Part shown: one piece after another, positions 17,447 through 25,896 of the stretch | Layout of the letters: every line of letters begins with the position of its first letter | Numbering within the stretch: position 1 is the first letter of the stretch | Origin: Clostridiales bacterium | GTDB lineage: Bacteria; Bacillota; Clostridia; Clostridiales; Clostridiaceae | DNA length: 64,000 nt | Assembly: GCA_012519845.1 (NCBI GenBank) | Contig: JAAYPK010000089.1 | Span: 1-64,000 of the forward strand | Direction: 5' to 3' | Translations under genes and position numbers: made by a program | Notes under the pieces: generated by a model | The model's input: the letters and a program-made list of their open reading frames with translations, nothing else | What the model was told of the DNA's origin: nothing | Databases searched by the model: none

Positions 17447-18799
17447 ATGGCTTTTGAAGGATTAGGAGAAAAGCTTCAAGCTACCTTTAAGAAATTAAAG
17501 GGCAAAGGAAAGTTAAATGAAAAAGATATAAAAGAAGCTATGAGAGAAGTAAAACTCGCATTACTTGAAGCAGATGTTAATTACAAAGTAGTTAAAACTT
17601 TTGTTAAAAATGTATCTGATAAATGTATTGGAGAAGAGGTTTTAGGTAGTCTTACTCCAGGACAACAAGTAATAAAAATAGTTAATGATGAATTAACAGA
17701 GCTTATGGGTACAAGTGAAAGTAAAATTAATTACTCAAGTGTTGGACCTACAATAATTATGTTAGTTGGTCTACAAGGTGCAGGTAAAACTACAATGTGT
17801 GGTAAGTTAGCGTTAAGTCTTAGAAAGAAAAATAAAAAACCACTTTTAGTAGCATGTGATATTTATAGACCAGCAGCTATAAAACAATTACAAGTTGTTG
17901 GTAAACAAATAGATATACCTGTTTTCTCATTAGGAGATCATACTTCACCAGTAGACATATCAAAGGCAGCTATAAAGCATGCTAGAGATAATGGAAACAA
18001 TGTAGTCATTATTGATACTGCTGGTAGACTTCATATAGATGAAGATCTTATGCAAGAATTAAAAGATGTTAAAGAGGCTGTAAACCCTAATGAAATTTTG
18101 CTTGTAGTTGATTCAATGACAGGTCAAGATGCTGTTAATGTAGCTGAAAACTTTAATAAAGAACTTGACTTATCAGGAGTTATACTAACTAAACTTGATG
18201 GTGATACTAGAGGTGGTGCTGCTCTTTCAATAAGAAGCATTACTGAAAAGCCAATTAAGTTTGTTGGTGTAGGTGAAAAAATGAGCGATTTTGAAGTTTT
18301 CTATCCAGATAGAATGGCATCAAGAATTCTTGGAATGGGAGACGTTTTATCTTTAATTGAGAAAGCTCAAGAAGCCATTGATGAAAAAGAGGCTAGTGAT
18401 TTAGCTAAAAAGATGATGGATAATGAAATTAACTTTGAAGATTATCTTACAGCAATGGAGCAAATGAAGAAGCTTGGACCAATGAATAAAATATTAGAAA
18501 TGGTTGGAGCAAATAAAGAGCAATTAGGTAATATTGATATGGATAAAAGTGAAAAACAATTAGGAAAAGTAGAAGCCATTATTCATTCAATGACAATTAA
18601 GGAAAGAAGAAATCCTACTTTAGTTATAGGTTCATCTTCTAGAAAGAAGAGAATTGCTTTAGGGGCAGGGACTACAATACAAGAAGTTAATAAACTTATT
18701 AAAGGTTATGAAATGATGAAAAAGCAAATGAAACAAATGAAGTCATTTACTAAGAAATCCAAAAAAGGTCTTTTTGGGAAGATGCCTTTTATGAGTTAA
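17447..18799 (+). CDS. ffh: Signal recognition particle protein Ffh
   Basis: SRP54 homologue: binds signal sequences and 4.5S/scRNA and forms a GTPase heterodimer with FtsY. 450 residues: N domain, G domain with GLQGAGKTT (from residue 108), DTAGRLH, TKLDGDTRGG, then the methionine-rich M domain (about 300-450) with MNKILEMVGANKEQL, SMTIKERRNP and a basic KKQMKQMKSFTKKSKKG tail. AGGAGGT lies before the ATG. It is followed by rpsP, the standard Firmicute order. Confidence 0.97.
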   Translation: MAFEGLGEKLQATFKKLKGKGKLNEKDIKEAMREVKLALLEADVNYKVVKTFVKNVSDKCIGEEVLGSLTPGQQVIKIVNDELTELMGTSESKINYSSVGPTIIMLVGLQGAGKTTMCGKLALSLRKKNKKPLLVACDIYRPAAIKQLQVVGKQIDIPVFSLGDHTSPVDISKAAIKHARDNGNNVVIIDTAGRLHIDEDLMQELKDVKEAVNPNEILLVVDSMTGQDAVNVAENFNKELDLSGVILTKLDGDTRGGAALSIRSITEKPIKFVGVGEKMSDFEVFYPDRMASRILGMGDVLSLIEKAQEAIDEKEASDLAKKMMDNEINFEDYLTAMEQMKKLGPMNKILEMVGANKEQLGNIDMDKSEKQLGKVEAIIHSMTIKERRNPTLVIGSSSRKKRIALGAGTTIQEVNKLIKGYEMMKKQMKQMKSFTKKSKKGLFGKMPFMS

Positions 18800-18832
18800 A
18801 ATATATTAATACTTTAAAGGAGGTGAAATTAA

Positions 18833-19078
18833 ATGGCAGTAAAAATAAGATTAAGAAGAATGGGTGCAAAGAAAGCTCCTTTCTATAGAATAGTTGTTGC
18901 TGATTCTAGAAGTCCTAGAGATGGAAGATTTATTGAAGAAATTGGATACTACAATCCTGTAGTAAAGCCAGCTGAAGTTAAAGTAGACGAAGCTAAAGCT
19001 AATGAATGGTTAAAGAATGGTGCTCAACCAACAGATGTTGTTAAGAGATTATTTGACCAAGCAGGCCTTAACAAATAA
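18833..19078 (+). CDS. rpsP: 30S ribosomal protein S16
   Basis: 81-residue small-subunit protein important for 16S rRNA folding. [40 protein letters not shown] is diagnostic. AAAGGAGGTGA precedes the ATG. First gene of the rpsP-KH-rimM-trmD-rplS cluster. Confidence 0.98.
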   Translation: MAVKIRLRRMGAKKAPFYRIVVADSRSPRDGRFIEEIGYYNPVVKPAEVKVDEAKANEWLKNGAQPTDVVKRLFDQAGLNK

Positions 19079-19102
19079 TTTATGGAGGTGACAGCCACTA
19101 TT

Positions 19103-19330
19103 ATGAAAGAATTAGTAGAGATTTTAGCTAAATCACTTGTTTCATATCCAGATGATGTTATTGTTAAAGAAACAGTTACTGAAAACAATGTTTTACTTGA
19201 ATTATCAGTGAATTCTGATGATATGGGAAAAGTAATAGGAAAACAGGGGAGAATTGCAAAAGCAATAAGAACTGTTGTAAAGGCTGCAGCTATAAAGGAA
19301 GGCAAAAAGGTAGTAGTTGAAATTATTTAA
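19103..19330 (+). CDS. khpA: KH-domain RNA-binding protein KhpA (YlqC)
   Basis: 75-residue protein that is essentially one KH domain. The KH signature GKVIGKQGRIAKAIRTVVKAAA is near residues 37-58 (GKQG loop). KhpA forms a complex with KhpB/Jag in other Firmicutes and affects small-RNA binding and cell size (family knowledge). The ATG at 19103 gives the family N-terminus MKELVEILAKSL; GGAGGTG lies 12 bases upstream, a long spacing, and an ATG at 19082 is the less likely alternative. Confidence 0.92.
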   Translation: MKELVEILAKSLVSYPDDVIVKETVTENNVLLELSVNSDDMGKVIGKQGRIAKAIRTVVKAAAIKEGKKVVVEII

Positions 19331-19336
19331 TTTATT

Positions 19337-19363
19337 GAGTTAGGTGTATTCCTAACTCTTTAT
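19337..19363 (+). terminator. Terminator after khpA
   Basis: GAGTTAGG (19337-19344) pairs with CCTAACTC (19351-19358) around TGTATT, followed by TTTATT. It separates rpsP-khpA from rimM. Confidence 0.8.
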
Positions 19364-19411
19364 TCGCATATAGGAATAATATTCTTTTAACTATGAAAGG
19401 ATGATGATTTA

Positions 19412-19909
19412 TTGAACAAGTATTTTAATGTTGGAAAGATTGTAAATACTCATGGAATCAAGGGAGAAGTAAAGGTTTTACCATTAACTGATGATGTTAA
19501 CAATTTTAAAAGATATGAAAAAGTAATGGTTAAAGATGAGTGGAAAGAAATATTAGGTGTTAAATTTCAAAAAGATAGAGTTATATTAAAACTTGAAGGA
19601 ATTGAGTCTATAAATGAAGCAGAAACATATAAAGAAAATTATATTTATGTATTAAGAGAAAATGAACCTGAATTAGATGAAAATACATACTATATAACTG
19701 ATATTATTGGAGCTACAGTTTTTGATACAAACAATAATGATTTAGGGAAGATTTATGATGTAATTGAAACAAAAAATAACGATGTATATTGGATTAAGAA
19801 GCCTAAGGAATTACTTATTCCTGTTATTGATGATATAGTTCTTGAAATTGATGATAAAAACAAAAAGGTAATAATCAAACCAGTTGGAGAATGGCAAGAT
19901 GAAGATTAG
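19412..19909 (+). CDS. rimM: Ribosome maturation factor RimM
   Basis: Helps assemble the 30S head around S19. 165 residues with the N-terminal RimM barrel ([24 protein letters not shown]) and the C-terminal PRC-barrel ([22 protein letters not shown]..., [15 protein letters not shown]). TTG start with AAAGGA ten bases upstream. Its 3' end overlaps the trmD start by 11 bases, so the two are translationally coupled. Confidence 0.96.
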   Translation: MNKYFNVGKIVNTHGIKGEVKVLPLTDDVNNFKRYEKVMVKDEWKEILGVKFQKDRVILKLEGIESINEAETYKENYIYVLRENEPELDENTYYITDIIGATVFDTNNNDLGKIYDVIETKNNDVYWIKKPKELLIPVIDDIVLEIDDKNKKVIIKPVGEWQDED

Positions 19910-20615
19910 TATATTAACCTTATTTCCAGAAATGTTTTCAATTTTTGATCATTCTATTATAGGAAAAGCAAGAGAGAAGAATATAGTTGATTTTGAGTTT
20001 ATTAATATAAGGGATTATACAAAGAATAAACATAAAAAAGTAGATGATTATCCTTATGGTGGTGGTTGTGGTATGGTTATGTCACCACAGCCAATTATTG
20101 ATGCTATTCGGGAATGTAAAAAACACAATAAAGGAAAAGTAATTTATTTAGGACCTAGAGGAAAAACTTTTAATAACAAGTTATCAAATTATCTTTCAAA
20201 GGAAGATGAATTAATATTTTTATGTGGTCATTATGAAGGTATTGATGAGAGAGTTTATAAGTATATAGATATGGAGATATCCTTAGGGGATTTTGTACTA
20301 ACCGGAGGAGAAATGGCTGCTATTCCTATAATAGACTCTATATTAAGGTTTGTTCCAAGTGTTTTAGGAAAAGAAGAGAGTTATATGGAAGAGTCCTATT
20401 CAGATGGATTATTAGAATATCCTCAATATACAAGACCAGAAGAATTTGAAGGTGAACGGGTACCAGAGGTGTTACTTTCAGGTCATCATGAAAATATAAG
20501 AAAATGGAGAAGAAAACAATCACTAATTATTACTAAAAAGAATAGAAGTGACTTATATAAAAAGATAGAATTATCTAAAGAAGATATGAAATTATTAAGC
20601 AATAATGAACTATAA
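19899..20615 (+). CDS. trmD: tRNA (guanine37-N1)-methyltransferase TrmD
   Basis: Makes m1G37 in tRNAs reading CNN codons, preventing frameshifts. 238 residues, SPOUT fold: [16 protein letters not shown] and the SAM-binding trefoil knot [12 protein letters not shown]...[13 protein letters not shown]. The ATG at 19899 has TTGGAGA nine bases upstream and gives the family N-terminus [13 protein letters not shown]; it lies within the end of rimM. Confidence 0.97.
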   Translation: MKISILTLFPEMFSIFDHSIIGKAREKNIVDFEFINIRDYTKNKHKKVDDYPYGGGCGMVMSPQPIIDAIRECKKHNKGKVIYLGPRGKTFNNKLSNYLSKEDELIFLCGHYEGIDERVYKYIDMEISLGDFVLTGGEMAAIPIIDSILRFVPSVLGKEESYMEESYSDGLLEYPQYTRPEEFEGERVPEVLLSGHHENIRKWRRKQSLIITKKNRSDLYKKIELSKEDMKLLSNNEL

Positions 20616-20621
20616 AAAACA

Positions 20622-20650
20622 TTGCAATTTAATAAAAATTATGTTAAAAT
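20622..20650 (+). promoter_or_regulatory. Promoter for rplS
   Basis: TTGCAA (20622-20627), exactly 17 bases, TAAAAT (20645-20650), just after trmD. It would start a leader of about 75 bases before rplS. Confidence 0.7.
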
Positions 20651-20652
20651 CA

Positions 20653-20732
20653 AGCTTGTGCTAGTACGGGCGCTCCTCTGCTAAACTTAGGCTTTGGTAA
20701 GAACGTCAAATTATCTTAAGGAGGAATGCACA
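20653..20732 (+). ncRNA. rplS 5' leader (L19-leader-like)
   Basis: The stretch from about 20653 to 20710 is clearly more GC-rich than its surroundings (GTGCTAGTACGGGCGCTCC, then TTAGGCTTTGGTAAGAACG) and lies between a good promoter and the ribosome binding site AAGGAGG. It matches in position and appearance the L19 leader of Firmicutes, thought to bind L19 and regulate rplS. Assignment is from memory and needs a covariance search. Confidence 0.55.
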
Positions 20733-21080
20733 ATGAACGAAATTTTAAAAGCTATAGAACAAGATCAAATTAGAAATGATTTACCTGAATTTAAAGTTGG
20801 AGACAATGTAAGAGTTCATGTAAAAATCAAAGAAGGTAACAGAGAAAGAGTTCAAGCATTTGAAGGAACTGTTATCAAAAAGCAAAATGGTGGATTAAGA
20901 GAAACATTTACTGTAAGAAGAGTAGCTTATGGTACAGGAGTTGAAAGAACATTCCCAATTAACTCACCAATTATCGAAAAGATCGAAGTTACTAGAAGAG
21001 GTAAAGTAAGAAGAGCTAAATTATTCTACTTAAGAGATAGAGTAGGTAAGGCAGCAAAAGTTAAAGAATTATTAAGATAA
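20733..21080 (+). CDS. rplS: 50S ribosomal protein L19
   Basis: 115-residue protein at the interface of the large and small subunits. [27 protein letters not shown] and [20 protein letters not shown] are diagnostic. The ATG at 20733 follows AAGGAGGA; the frame extends upstream into the leader but without a usable site. Own promoter, leader and terminator despite the operon-like setting. Confidence 0.97.
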   Translation: MNEILKAIEQDQIRNDLPEFKVGDNVRVHVKIKEGNRERVQAFEGTVIKKQNGGLRETFTVRRVAYGTGVERTFPINSPIIEKIEVTRRGKVRRAKLFYLRDRVGKAAKVKELLR

Positions 21081-21090
21081 TTACTTTTAG

Positions 21091-21123
21091 GGAAAATGGG
21101 GACTGTAATAGTCCTCTTTTTTT
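21091..21123 (+). terminator. Terminator after rplS
   Basis: GGGGACT (21098-21104) pairs with AGTCCTC (21110-21116, one G-T) around GTAAT, followed by a run of seven T. Confidence 0.85.
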
Positions 21124-21141
21124 CCATATAGGAGGATTAAT

Positions 21142-21984
21142 ATGGCAATTAATTGGTTTCCGGGGCATATGAGAAAAACCCAACGAGAAATAAAAGAAAA
21201 TTTAAAATTAGTTGATGCTGTAATTGAAATTAGGGATGCTAGAATTCCAAGAAGTTCTGCAAATCCAGATATAGATAAAATTGTTGGAGACAAACCAAGA
21301 ATAATATTACTTAACAAATGTGATTTATCAGAAAGCAAAGTTACAAAGGAATGGATAAAGGAATTATCAAATGATCATGTTAAAGTTTTAGAAGTAAACT
21401 GTTTAAATGGAGTAGGTTTAAATGGAATTAAGCCTGCTATTTTAGATTTATTAAAGGAAAAACATGAAAGACTAAAAGCAAAAGGCTTAGTGAAAATTAT
21501 TACAAGAGTAATGGTGGTTGGTATACCTAATTGTGGTAAATCAACTTTTATAAATAAAATGGCAAGAAATAATATTGCAAAAACAGGAGATAGACCTGGA
21601 GTTACTAAAAATAAACAATGGATTAAAACATCTATAGGAATAGAACTATTAGATACACCAGGAGTATTATGGCCTAAATTTGATGATGAAGAAACTGCTT
21701 TAAATCTTGCTTTTACAGGAGCTATTAAAGATGAAGTAATGGATGTAGAAGAACTTGCTTATAAATTGGTGGAAAGACTCCAAAAATATTACCCTAATGA
21801 ATTAAAAGAAAGATATAAAATAGAAGAATTATATGAAAATCCTCTTGATACTCTTAATGCTATTGCAAGAAAAAGAGGAGCAATAATGAAGGGTTCTGAA
21901 ATTGATTATAATAGAATAGCAGTAACTCTATTAGATGAATTCAGAGGCGGGAAAATTGGCAATATTACCCTTGAGAGGTGGTAA
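21142..21984 (+). CDS. rbgA: Ribosome biogenesis GTPase RbgA (YlqF)
   Basis: Circularly permuted GTPase needed for late 50S assembly. The order of motifs is G4 first (LNKCDL, about residue 53), then G1 (GIPNCGKSTF), then G3 (DTPG), confirming the permutation. N-terminal INWFPGHMRKTQREI is diagnostic. 280 residues. TAGGAGG precedes the ATG. It is followed by rnhB with a two-base gap, the usual rbgA-rnhB pair. Confidence 0.96.
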   Translation: MAINWFPGHMRKTQREIKENLKLVDAVIEIRDARIPRSSANPDIDKIVGDKPRIILLNKCDLSESKVTKEWIKELSNDHVKVLEVNCLNGVGLNGIKPAILDLLKEKHERLKAKGLVKIITRVMVVGIPNCGKSTFINKMARNNIAKTGDRPGVTKNKQWIKTSIGIELLDTPGVLWPKFDDEETALNLAFTGAIKDEVMDVEELAYKLVERLQKYYPNELKERYKIEELYENPLDTLNAIARKRGAIMKGSEIDYNRIAVTLLDEFRGGKIGNITLERW

Positions 21985-21986
21985 TA

Positions 21987-22808
21987 ATGGAAAATGCAAT
22001 CAATGAATTAAAGAATAATATTAAAAATAAAAGTTATAAGGATATTAATTCTCTATTGTCTAATATAAATTACTATAATAAAGATAAAAATATTGATAGC
22101 CTTATAGAAACTTTAATAAATGATAGTAGAAAAAACGTTTCTTCTTTAGGATTAAAAATCAAAAAGAATTTTGAAAACATTGAGAAAGAAGTTGAAAGAG
22201 TTAACAAATTATATGAATTTGACAAATCCTTTGGAGAATATACATATATTGCAGGAGTGGATGAAGTTGGTAGGGGACCATTAGCAGGACCTATAGTTGC
22301 TTGTGCTGTTATTTTAGATTTAAATGTTCTAGAAGAAGAACATATATTAGGATTAAACGATTCAAAAAAATTATCTGAGAAGAAAAGAGAAGAATTAGCT
22401 AAAATAATAAAAGAAAAGGCTTTAGCATACTGCATTTATGAATCATCTAATGATGAAATTGATGAAAAGGGTATTGCTTTTTCTAATAATAAAGTTTTTC
22501 TTGAAAGCTGTAATAATTTGAGGATAAAGCCTGATTTAGTACTATCTGATGGTTATTTAGTTAAAAATATTAATATTCCAAATAAGTCTGTTATAAAAGG
22601 TGACACAAAAAGTGCAAGTATAGCAGCAGCATCAATAGTTGCAAAAGTTTATAGAGACAATTTAATGAGGGAATATGCAAAGGAATATCCAGGCTATGGA
22701 TTTGAAGAAAATGCTGGCTATGGGACACTAAAACATATTGAAAGCATAAAGAAAAATGGATTATGCAAAATTCATAGAAAAAGCTTTTTAACGAAAATAC
22801 TTACCTAA
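21987..22808 (+). CDS. rnhB: Ribonuclease HII
   Basis: Removes ribonucleotides and RNA from DNA hybrids. The catalytic core starts with YIAGVDEVGRGPLAGPIVACAV (acidic residues in DEVGRG), continues through LNDSKKLSEKKR and SDGYLV, and ends with GYGTLKHIESIKKNG. About 85 extra N-terminal residues precede the core, as in many Firmicute RNases HII. The ATG at 21987 follows AGAGGTGG by five bases. Its stop overlaps the end of the convergent yraN by eight bases. Confidence 0.96.
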   Translation: MENAINELKNNIKNKSYKDINSLLSNINYYNKDKNIDSLIETLINDSRKNVSSLGLKIKKNFENIEKEVERVNKLYEFDKSFGEYTYIAGVDEVGRGPLAGPIVACAVILDLNVLEEEHILGLNDSKKLSEKKREELAKIIKEKALAYCIYESSNDEIDEKGIAFSNNKVFLESCNNLRIKPDLVLSDGYLVKNINIPNKSVIKGDTKSASIAAASIVAKVYRDNLMREYAKEYPGYGFEENAGYGTLKHIESIKKNGLCKIHRKSFLTKILT

Positions 22809-23163
22809 AAGCATCTTTAATATGATTAATATTATAGCTTTTATTTTTGTTAAATATAACTTCTAAAACATCGAAACGAACATTTTTATTAAATAAATTA
22901 TTAATATATATGTAATAATTAGCAACAGATTTTATTTTCTGTTGTTTTTTATATGTTACAGATTCACAGGGATTACCAAATTTTAAAGTGTTTCTAGCTT
23001 TGACTTCTAAAAAAATTATATCACCATTATACAATGCTATAATATCAATTTCACCTATTCTATTTCTAAAATTCTTTGCAAGAATTTTATATTTATGATT
23101 AATTAAAAAAATCTCACATATCTTTTCTCCACTATTTCCAATATCTCTATTAGTGCATTTCAT
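22801..23163 (-). CDS. yraN: YraN family protein (UPF0102), endonuclease-like fold
   Basis: 120 residues with the restriction-endonuclease-like core: GNSGEKICEIFLINHKYKILAKNFRNRIGEIDIIALYNGDIIFLEVKAR, including the GEIDII and EVKAR motifs (D and ExK of a PD-(D/E)xK nuclease). No function is established. The start MKCTNRDIG (23163) is preferred since AAGAAGG lies upstream; two earlier in-frame ATGs have no site. It is antisense to its neighbours and divergent from comM. Confidence 0.88.
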   Translation of the reverse strand: MKCTNRDIGNSGEKICEIFLINHKYKILAKNFRNRIGEIDIIALYNGDIIFLEVKARNTLKFGNPCESVTYKKQQKIKSVANYYIYINNLFNKNVRFDVLEVIFNKNKSYNINHIKDAFR

Positions 23164-23267
23164 AATTAAGCCTTCTTTCATTATGATTTTAACCATATAG
23201 TAAAAAAATAATCAGCATATTGAATTATTTAAAAACTTTCTGTTAATAATTCAAAATGGGTGATTTT

Positions 23268-24797
23268 ATGGCAGTAAAAATAAAAAGTGGAACATGTTCA
23301 AATTTTAATGGATTTATTATTGAAGTAGAAGTTTTTATATCGAAAGGATTACCTTCTTTTTCAATAGTAGGGTTACCAGACACAGCAGTTAGAGAGTCTA
23401 AAGAAAGAGTTAGAGCAGCAATTATTAATAGTGGATATAAATTTCCTATGGGAAGAATAACAGTAAGTTTAGCGCCTGCTGATATTAAAAAAATAGGATC
23501 TTTACTTGATCTCCCCATTGCGATTGGAATACTTATTGAAAGTAATCAAATTTCAAACAATGATTTAAAGGATTTTTTAATAATAGGAGAGTTATCTTTA
23601 AGTGGTGACATTAAAGGTGTTAAAGGTGTTTTGCCTATAATGATGGAAGGCGTAGAAAGAAAGATAAAAAATATTATTTTCCCTAAAAAAAATATTAATG
23701 AATGTACTTATAATAATGAGATTACTTATTATCCATTTAATGATTTAAAAGAAACTACATCATTTATTAATAGTGGGAATAGTATATCTTTTAAAGTAAG
23801 AAAAAACAAACTAATAAAAGAAAAACATCCTTATACATTTGATGATATTATAGGACAGGAAAATTCAAAACGGGCTATGCTATTAAGTGCTGCAGGTAAG
23901 CATAATCTCTTATTATTTGGAAAAACAGGTTGTGGAAAAACCATGCTAGCTAAAGCATACAAATCTATATTATCAGATTTATCAAGGAAAGAAAAAATAG
24001 AAATAGCTAAAATATACAGTATAGCTGGGAAATTAGAAAATAATGAAATGGTTACAAGGCCTTTTAGAAATCCTCATCATTCTATAACTAAAATGGCATT
24101 AATAGGTGGAGGAAATTCTGTAAAGCCAGGGGAAGTTACTTTAGCACATGGAGGAATTTTGTTTCTAGATGAAATATTAGAATTTAAAAAGGGCATTCTA
24201 GAATTATTAAGAGAGCCTTTAGAGGAAGGAAATATTTCAATAAATAGAGGTAATATTGCTATGGTTTTACCAGCAAAATTTATATTAATTGGTGCTACTA
24301 ATTTGTGCCCATGTGGAAATGAAATAATAAATGATGGGTTAATAAGTAGTGGGTGTACTTGTAGTGAAGGGGCAAAAGTAAGATATACTAATAAAATATC
24401 TAAAGCTTTAAGAGACAGAATAGATATATTTAATTATGTACCACCTATTAAATTTACAGAAATAAATAATAAAAATTTAAGAATTTCTACAAAAGTTATG
24501 AGAGAAAAAGTTAGATTTGCTGAAGAACAGCAATTTGAAAGATTAAAAGATACAAGATATACCTTTAATGCAGAAATAAAAGGAAAGGATATCTTTGAGT
24601 TATGTAGAGTAAGTAAAAAAATAATGAATTTACTTGAAAACTACTTTAAAATTAGTGGGGCATCTCTAAGGTCTTATGGGAAAGTTATAAAACTTGCAAG
24701 AACCATAGCAGACATTGAGGATAATAAGGATATTTCAGAAAGCAATATTATTGAAGCAATAAGTTTTAGAAGAGATTTTAATGGAAAGATTATATAG
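23268..24797 (+). CDS. comM: ComM/YifB family AAA+ ATPase
   Basis: 509 residues: N-terminal Lon-protease-like substrate fold (GFIIEVEVFISKGLPSFSIVGLPDTAVRESKERVRAAI), then a magnesium-chelatase-type AAA+ module with Walker A FGKTGCGKT, Walker B HGGILFLDEILEF, a Cys cluster (CPCGN...CTC) and a C-terminal helical domain. In Vibrio ComM is a branch-migration helicase for natural transformation. The ATG at 23268 follows GGGTGA. Its neighbour dprA is another transformation gene. Confidence 0.93.
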   Translation: MAVKIKSGTCSNFNGFIIEVEVFISKGLPSFSIVGLPDTAVRESKERVRAAIINSGYKFPMGRITVSLAPADIKKIGSLLDLPIAIGILIESNQISNNDLKDFLIIGELSLSGDIKGVKGVLPIMMEGVERKIKNIIFPKKNINECTYNNEITYYPFNDLKETTSFINSGNSISFKVRKNKLIKEKHPYTFDDIIGQENSKRAMLLSAAGKHNLLLFGKTGCGKTMLAKAYKSILSDLSRKEKIEIAKIYSIAGKLENNEMVTRPFRNPHHSITKMALIGGGNSVKPGEVTLAHGGILFLDEILEFKKGILELLREPLEEGNISINRGNIAMVLPAKFILIGATNLCPCGNEIINDGLISSGCTCSEGAKVRYTNKISKALRDRIDIFNYVPPIKFTEINNKNLRISTKVMREKVRFAEEQQFERLKDTRYTFNAEIKGKDIFELCRVSKKIMNLLENYFKISGASLRSYGKVIKLARTIADIEDNKDISESNIIEAISFRRDFNGKII

Positions 24798-24804
24798 GTG
24801 AAAA

Positions 24805-25854
24805 ATGATATATAAAATTTGGTTATTAATAATTAACATTTCTAATAACATTAAAATAGAATTATTACAACAATTTAAAGATGAAGAAGAAATATTTAAA
24901 AATTTTCAAAAAATTTTTAATTGTAATACTCTATTTAAAAATAAAAAAGTACATAATATAAAAGAAGAATTAATAAAAGCTGAAAAAATATTAGACTTTA
25001 TTAATAAAAATAATATTAGTGTTTTATTTTATAATGATGAAGATTATCCAACAGCACTAAAGCAAATAAATGAGCCACCTTATGGGTTATTTTATAAGGG
25101 AAATATTTCACTTTTAAATAATAGAATAGTGGCAATAGTTGGTTCAAGATATTGTAGTAATTATGGTATTGAAGTAACAAAATTGTTGACAAACAATCTA
25201 AATAGTTTTAATATCACAATCATAAGCGGAGGCGCAAAAGGTATTGATACTGTTTCTCACAGAACTTCATTAAATTGCAATGGAAATACTATTGTTGTAT
25301 TAGGATGTGGTATTGATATAGCTTATCCTTATGAGAATTTTAATTTATTTAAACAAATAGAAAAAGAAGGCTTGATTATTTCAGAATTTTCACCAGGAAC
25401 TAAACCTTATGGTTATAATTTTCCAAGAAGAAATAGAATAATAAGTGGATTATCAGAATTAGTAATAGTTGTAGAGGCATCCATTAAAAGTGGTTCCCTT
25501 ATTACAGCAACTCTTGCAGCTGAACAAGGAAGAGAAGTAATGGCAGTTCCAGGTTCAATTCTTTATAAAGGTAGTGAAGGATGCAACAAGCTTATAAGTG
25601 AAGGAGCTGAAATTATAACAAGCTTAGATGATGTTTATGTTAAAATGAACTTACATAAAAGAACCATAATTAATAATATATCACCTATAAAAGGAAAAAT
25701 ATTATCAATTCTTCAAAAAGAACCAATACATATTAATGATATATTAAAAAAATCTTGTATTGACAGAGAAGTATTATTTAAGGTATTATTTGAAATGCAA
25801 ATTGGAAATGAAATAGTTTTCCTACCAGGTGATTATTATGCACGAATAATATGA
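24805..25854 (+). CDS. dprA: DNA processing protein DprA
   Basis: Loads RecA on incoming single-stranded DNA during transformation. 349 residues with the Rossmann-like core: AIVGSRYCSNYG, SGGAKGIDTVSHR, VVLGCGIDIAYPYEN, EFSPGTKPYGYNFPRRNRIISGLS and VVEASIKSGSLITA..AAEQGREV. A C-terminal winged-helix-like region (about 285-349) follows. It comes seven bases after comM. Its known partner RecA is encoded in this window only as a broken gene. Confidence 0.95.
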   Translation: MIYKIWLLIINISNNIKIELLQQFKDEEEIFKNFQKIFNCNTLFKNKKVHNIKEELIKAEKILDFINKNNISVLFYNDEDYPTALKQINEPPYGLFYKGNISLLNNRIVAIVGSRYCSNYGIEVTKLLTNNLNSFNITIISGGAKGIDTVSHRTSLNCNGNTIVVLGCGIDIAYPYENFNLFKQIEKEGLIISEFSPGTKPYGYNFPRRNRIISGLSELVIVVEASIKSGSLITATLAAEQGREVMAVPGSILYKGSEGCNKLISEGAEIITSLDDVYVKMNLHKRTIINNISPIKGKILSILQKEPIHINDILKKSCIDREVLFKVLFEMQIGNEIVFLPGDYYARII

Positions 25855-25870
25855 GGTAATAAGGGGGTGA

Positions 25871-25891
25871 AAACTCCAATATAAGGAGTTT
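25871..25891 (+). promoter_or_regulatory. Hairpin enclosing the topA ribosome binding site
   Basis: AAACTCC (25871-25877) is complementary to GGAGTTT (25885-25891) around AATATAA. The 3' arm is the AAGGAG site of topA, six bases before its ATG. If folded, the site is hidden. Confidence 0.45.
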
Positions 25892-25896
25892 ACATT

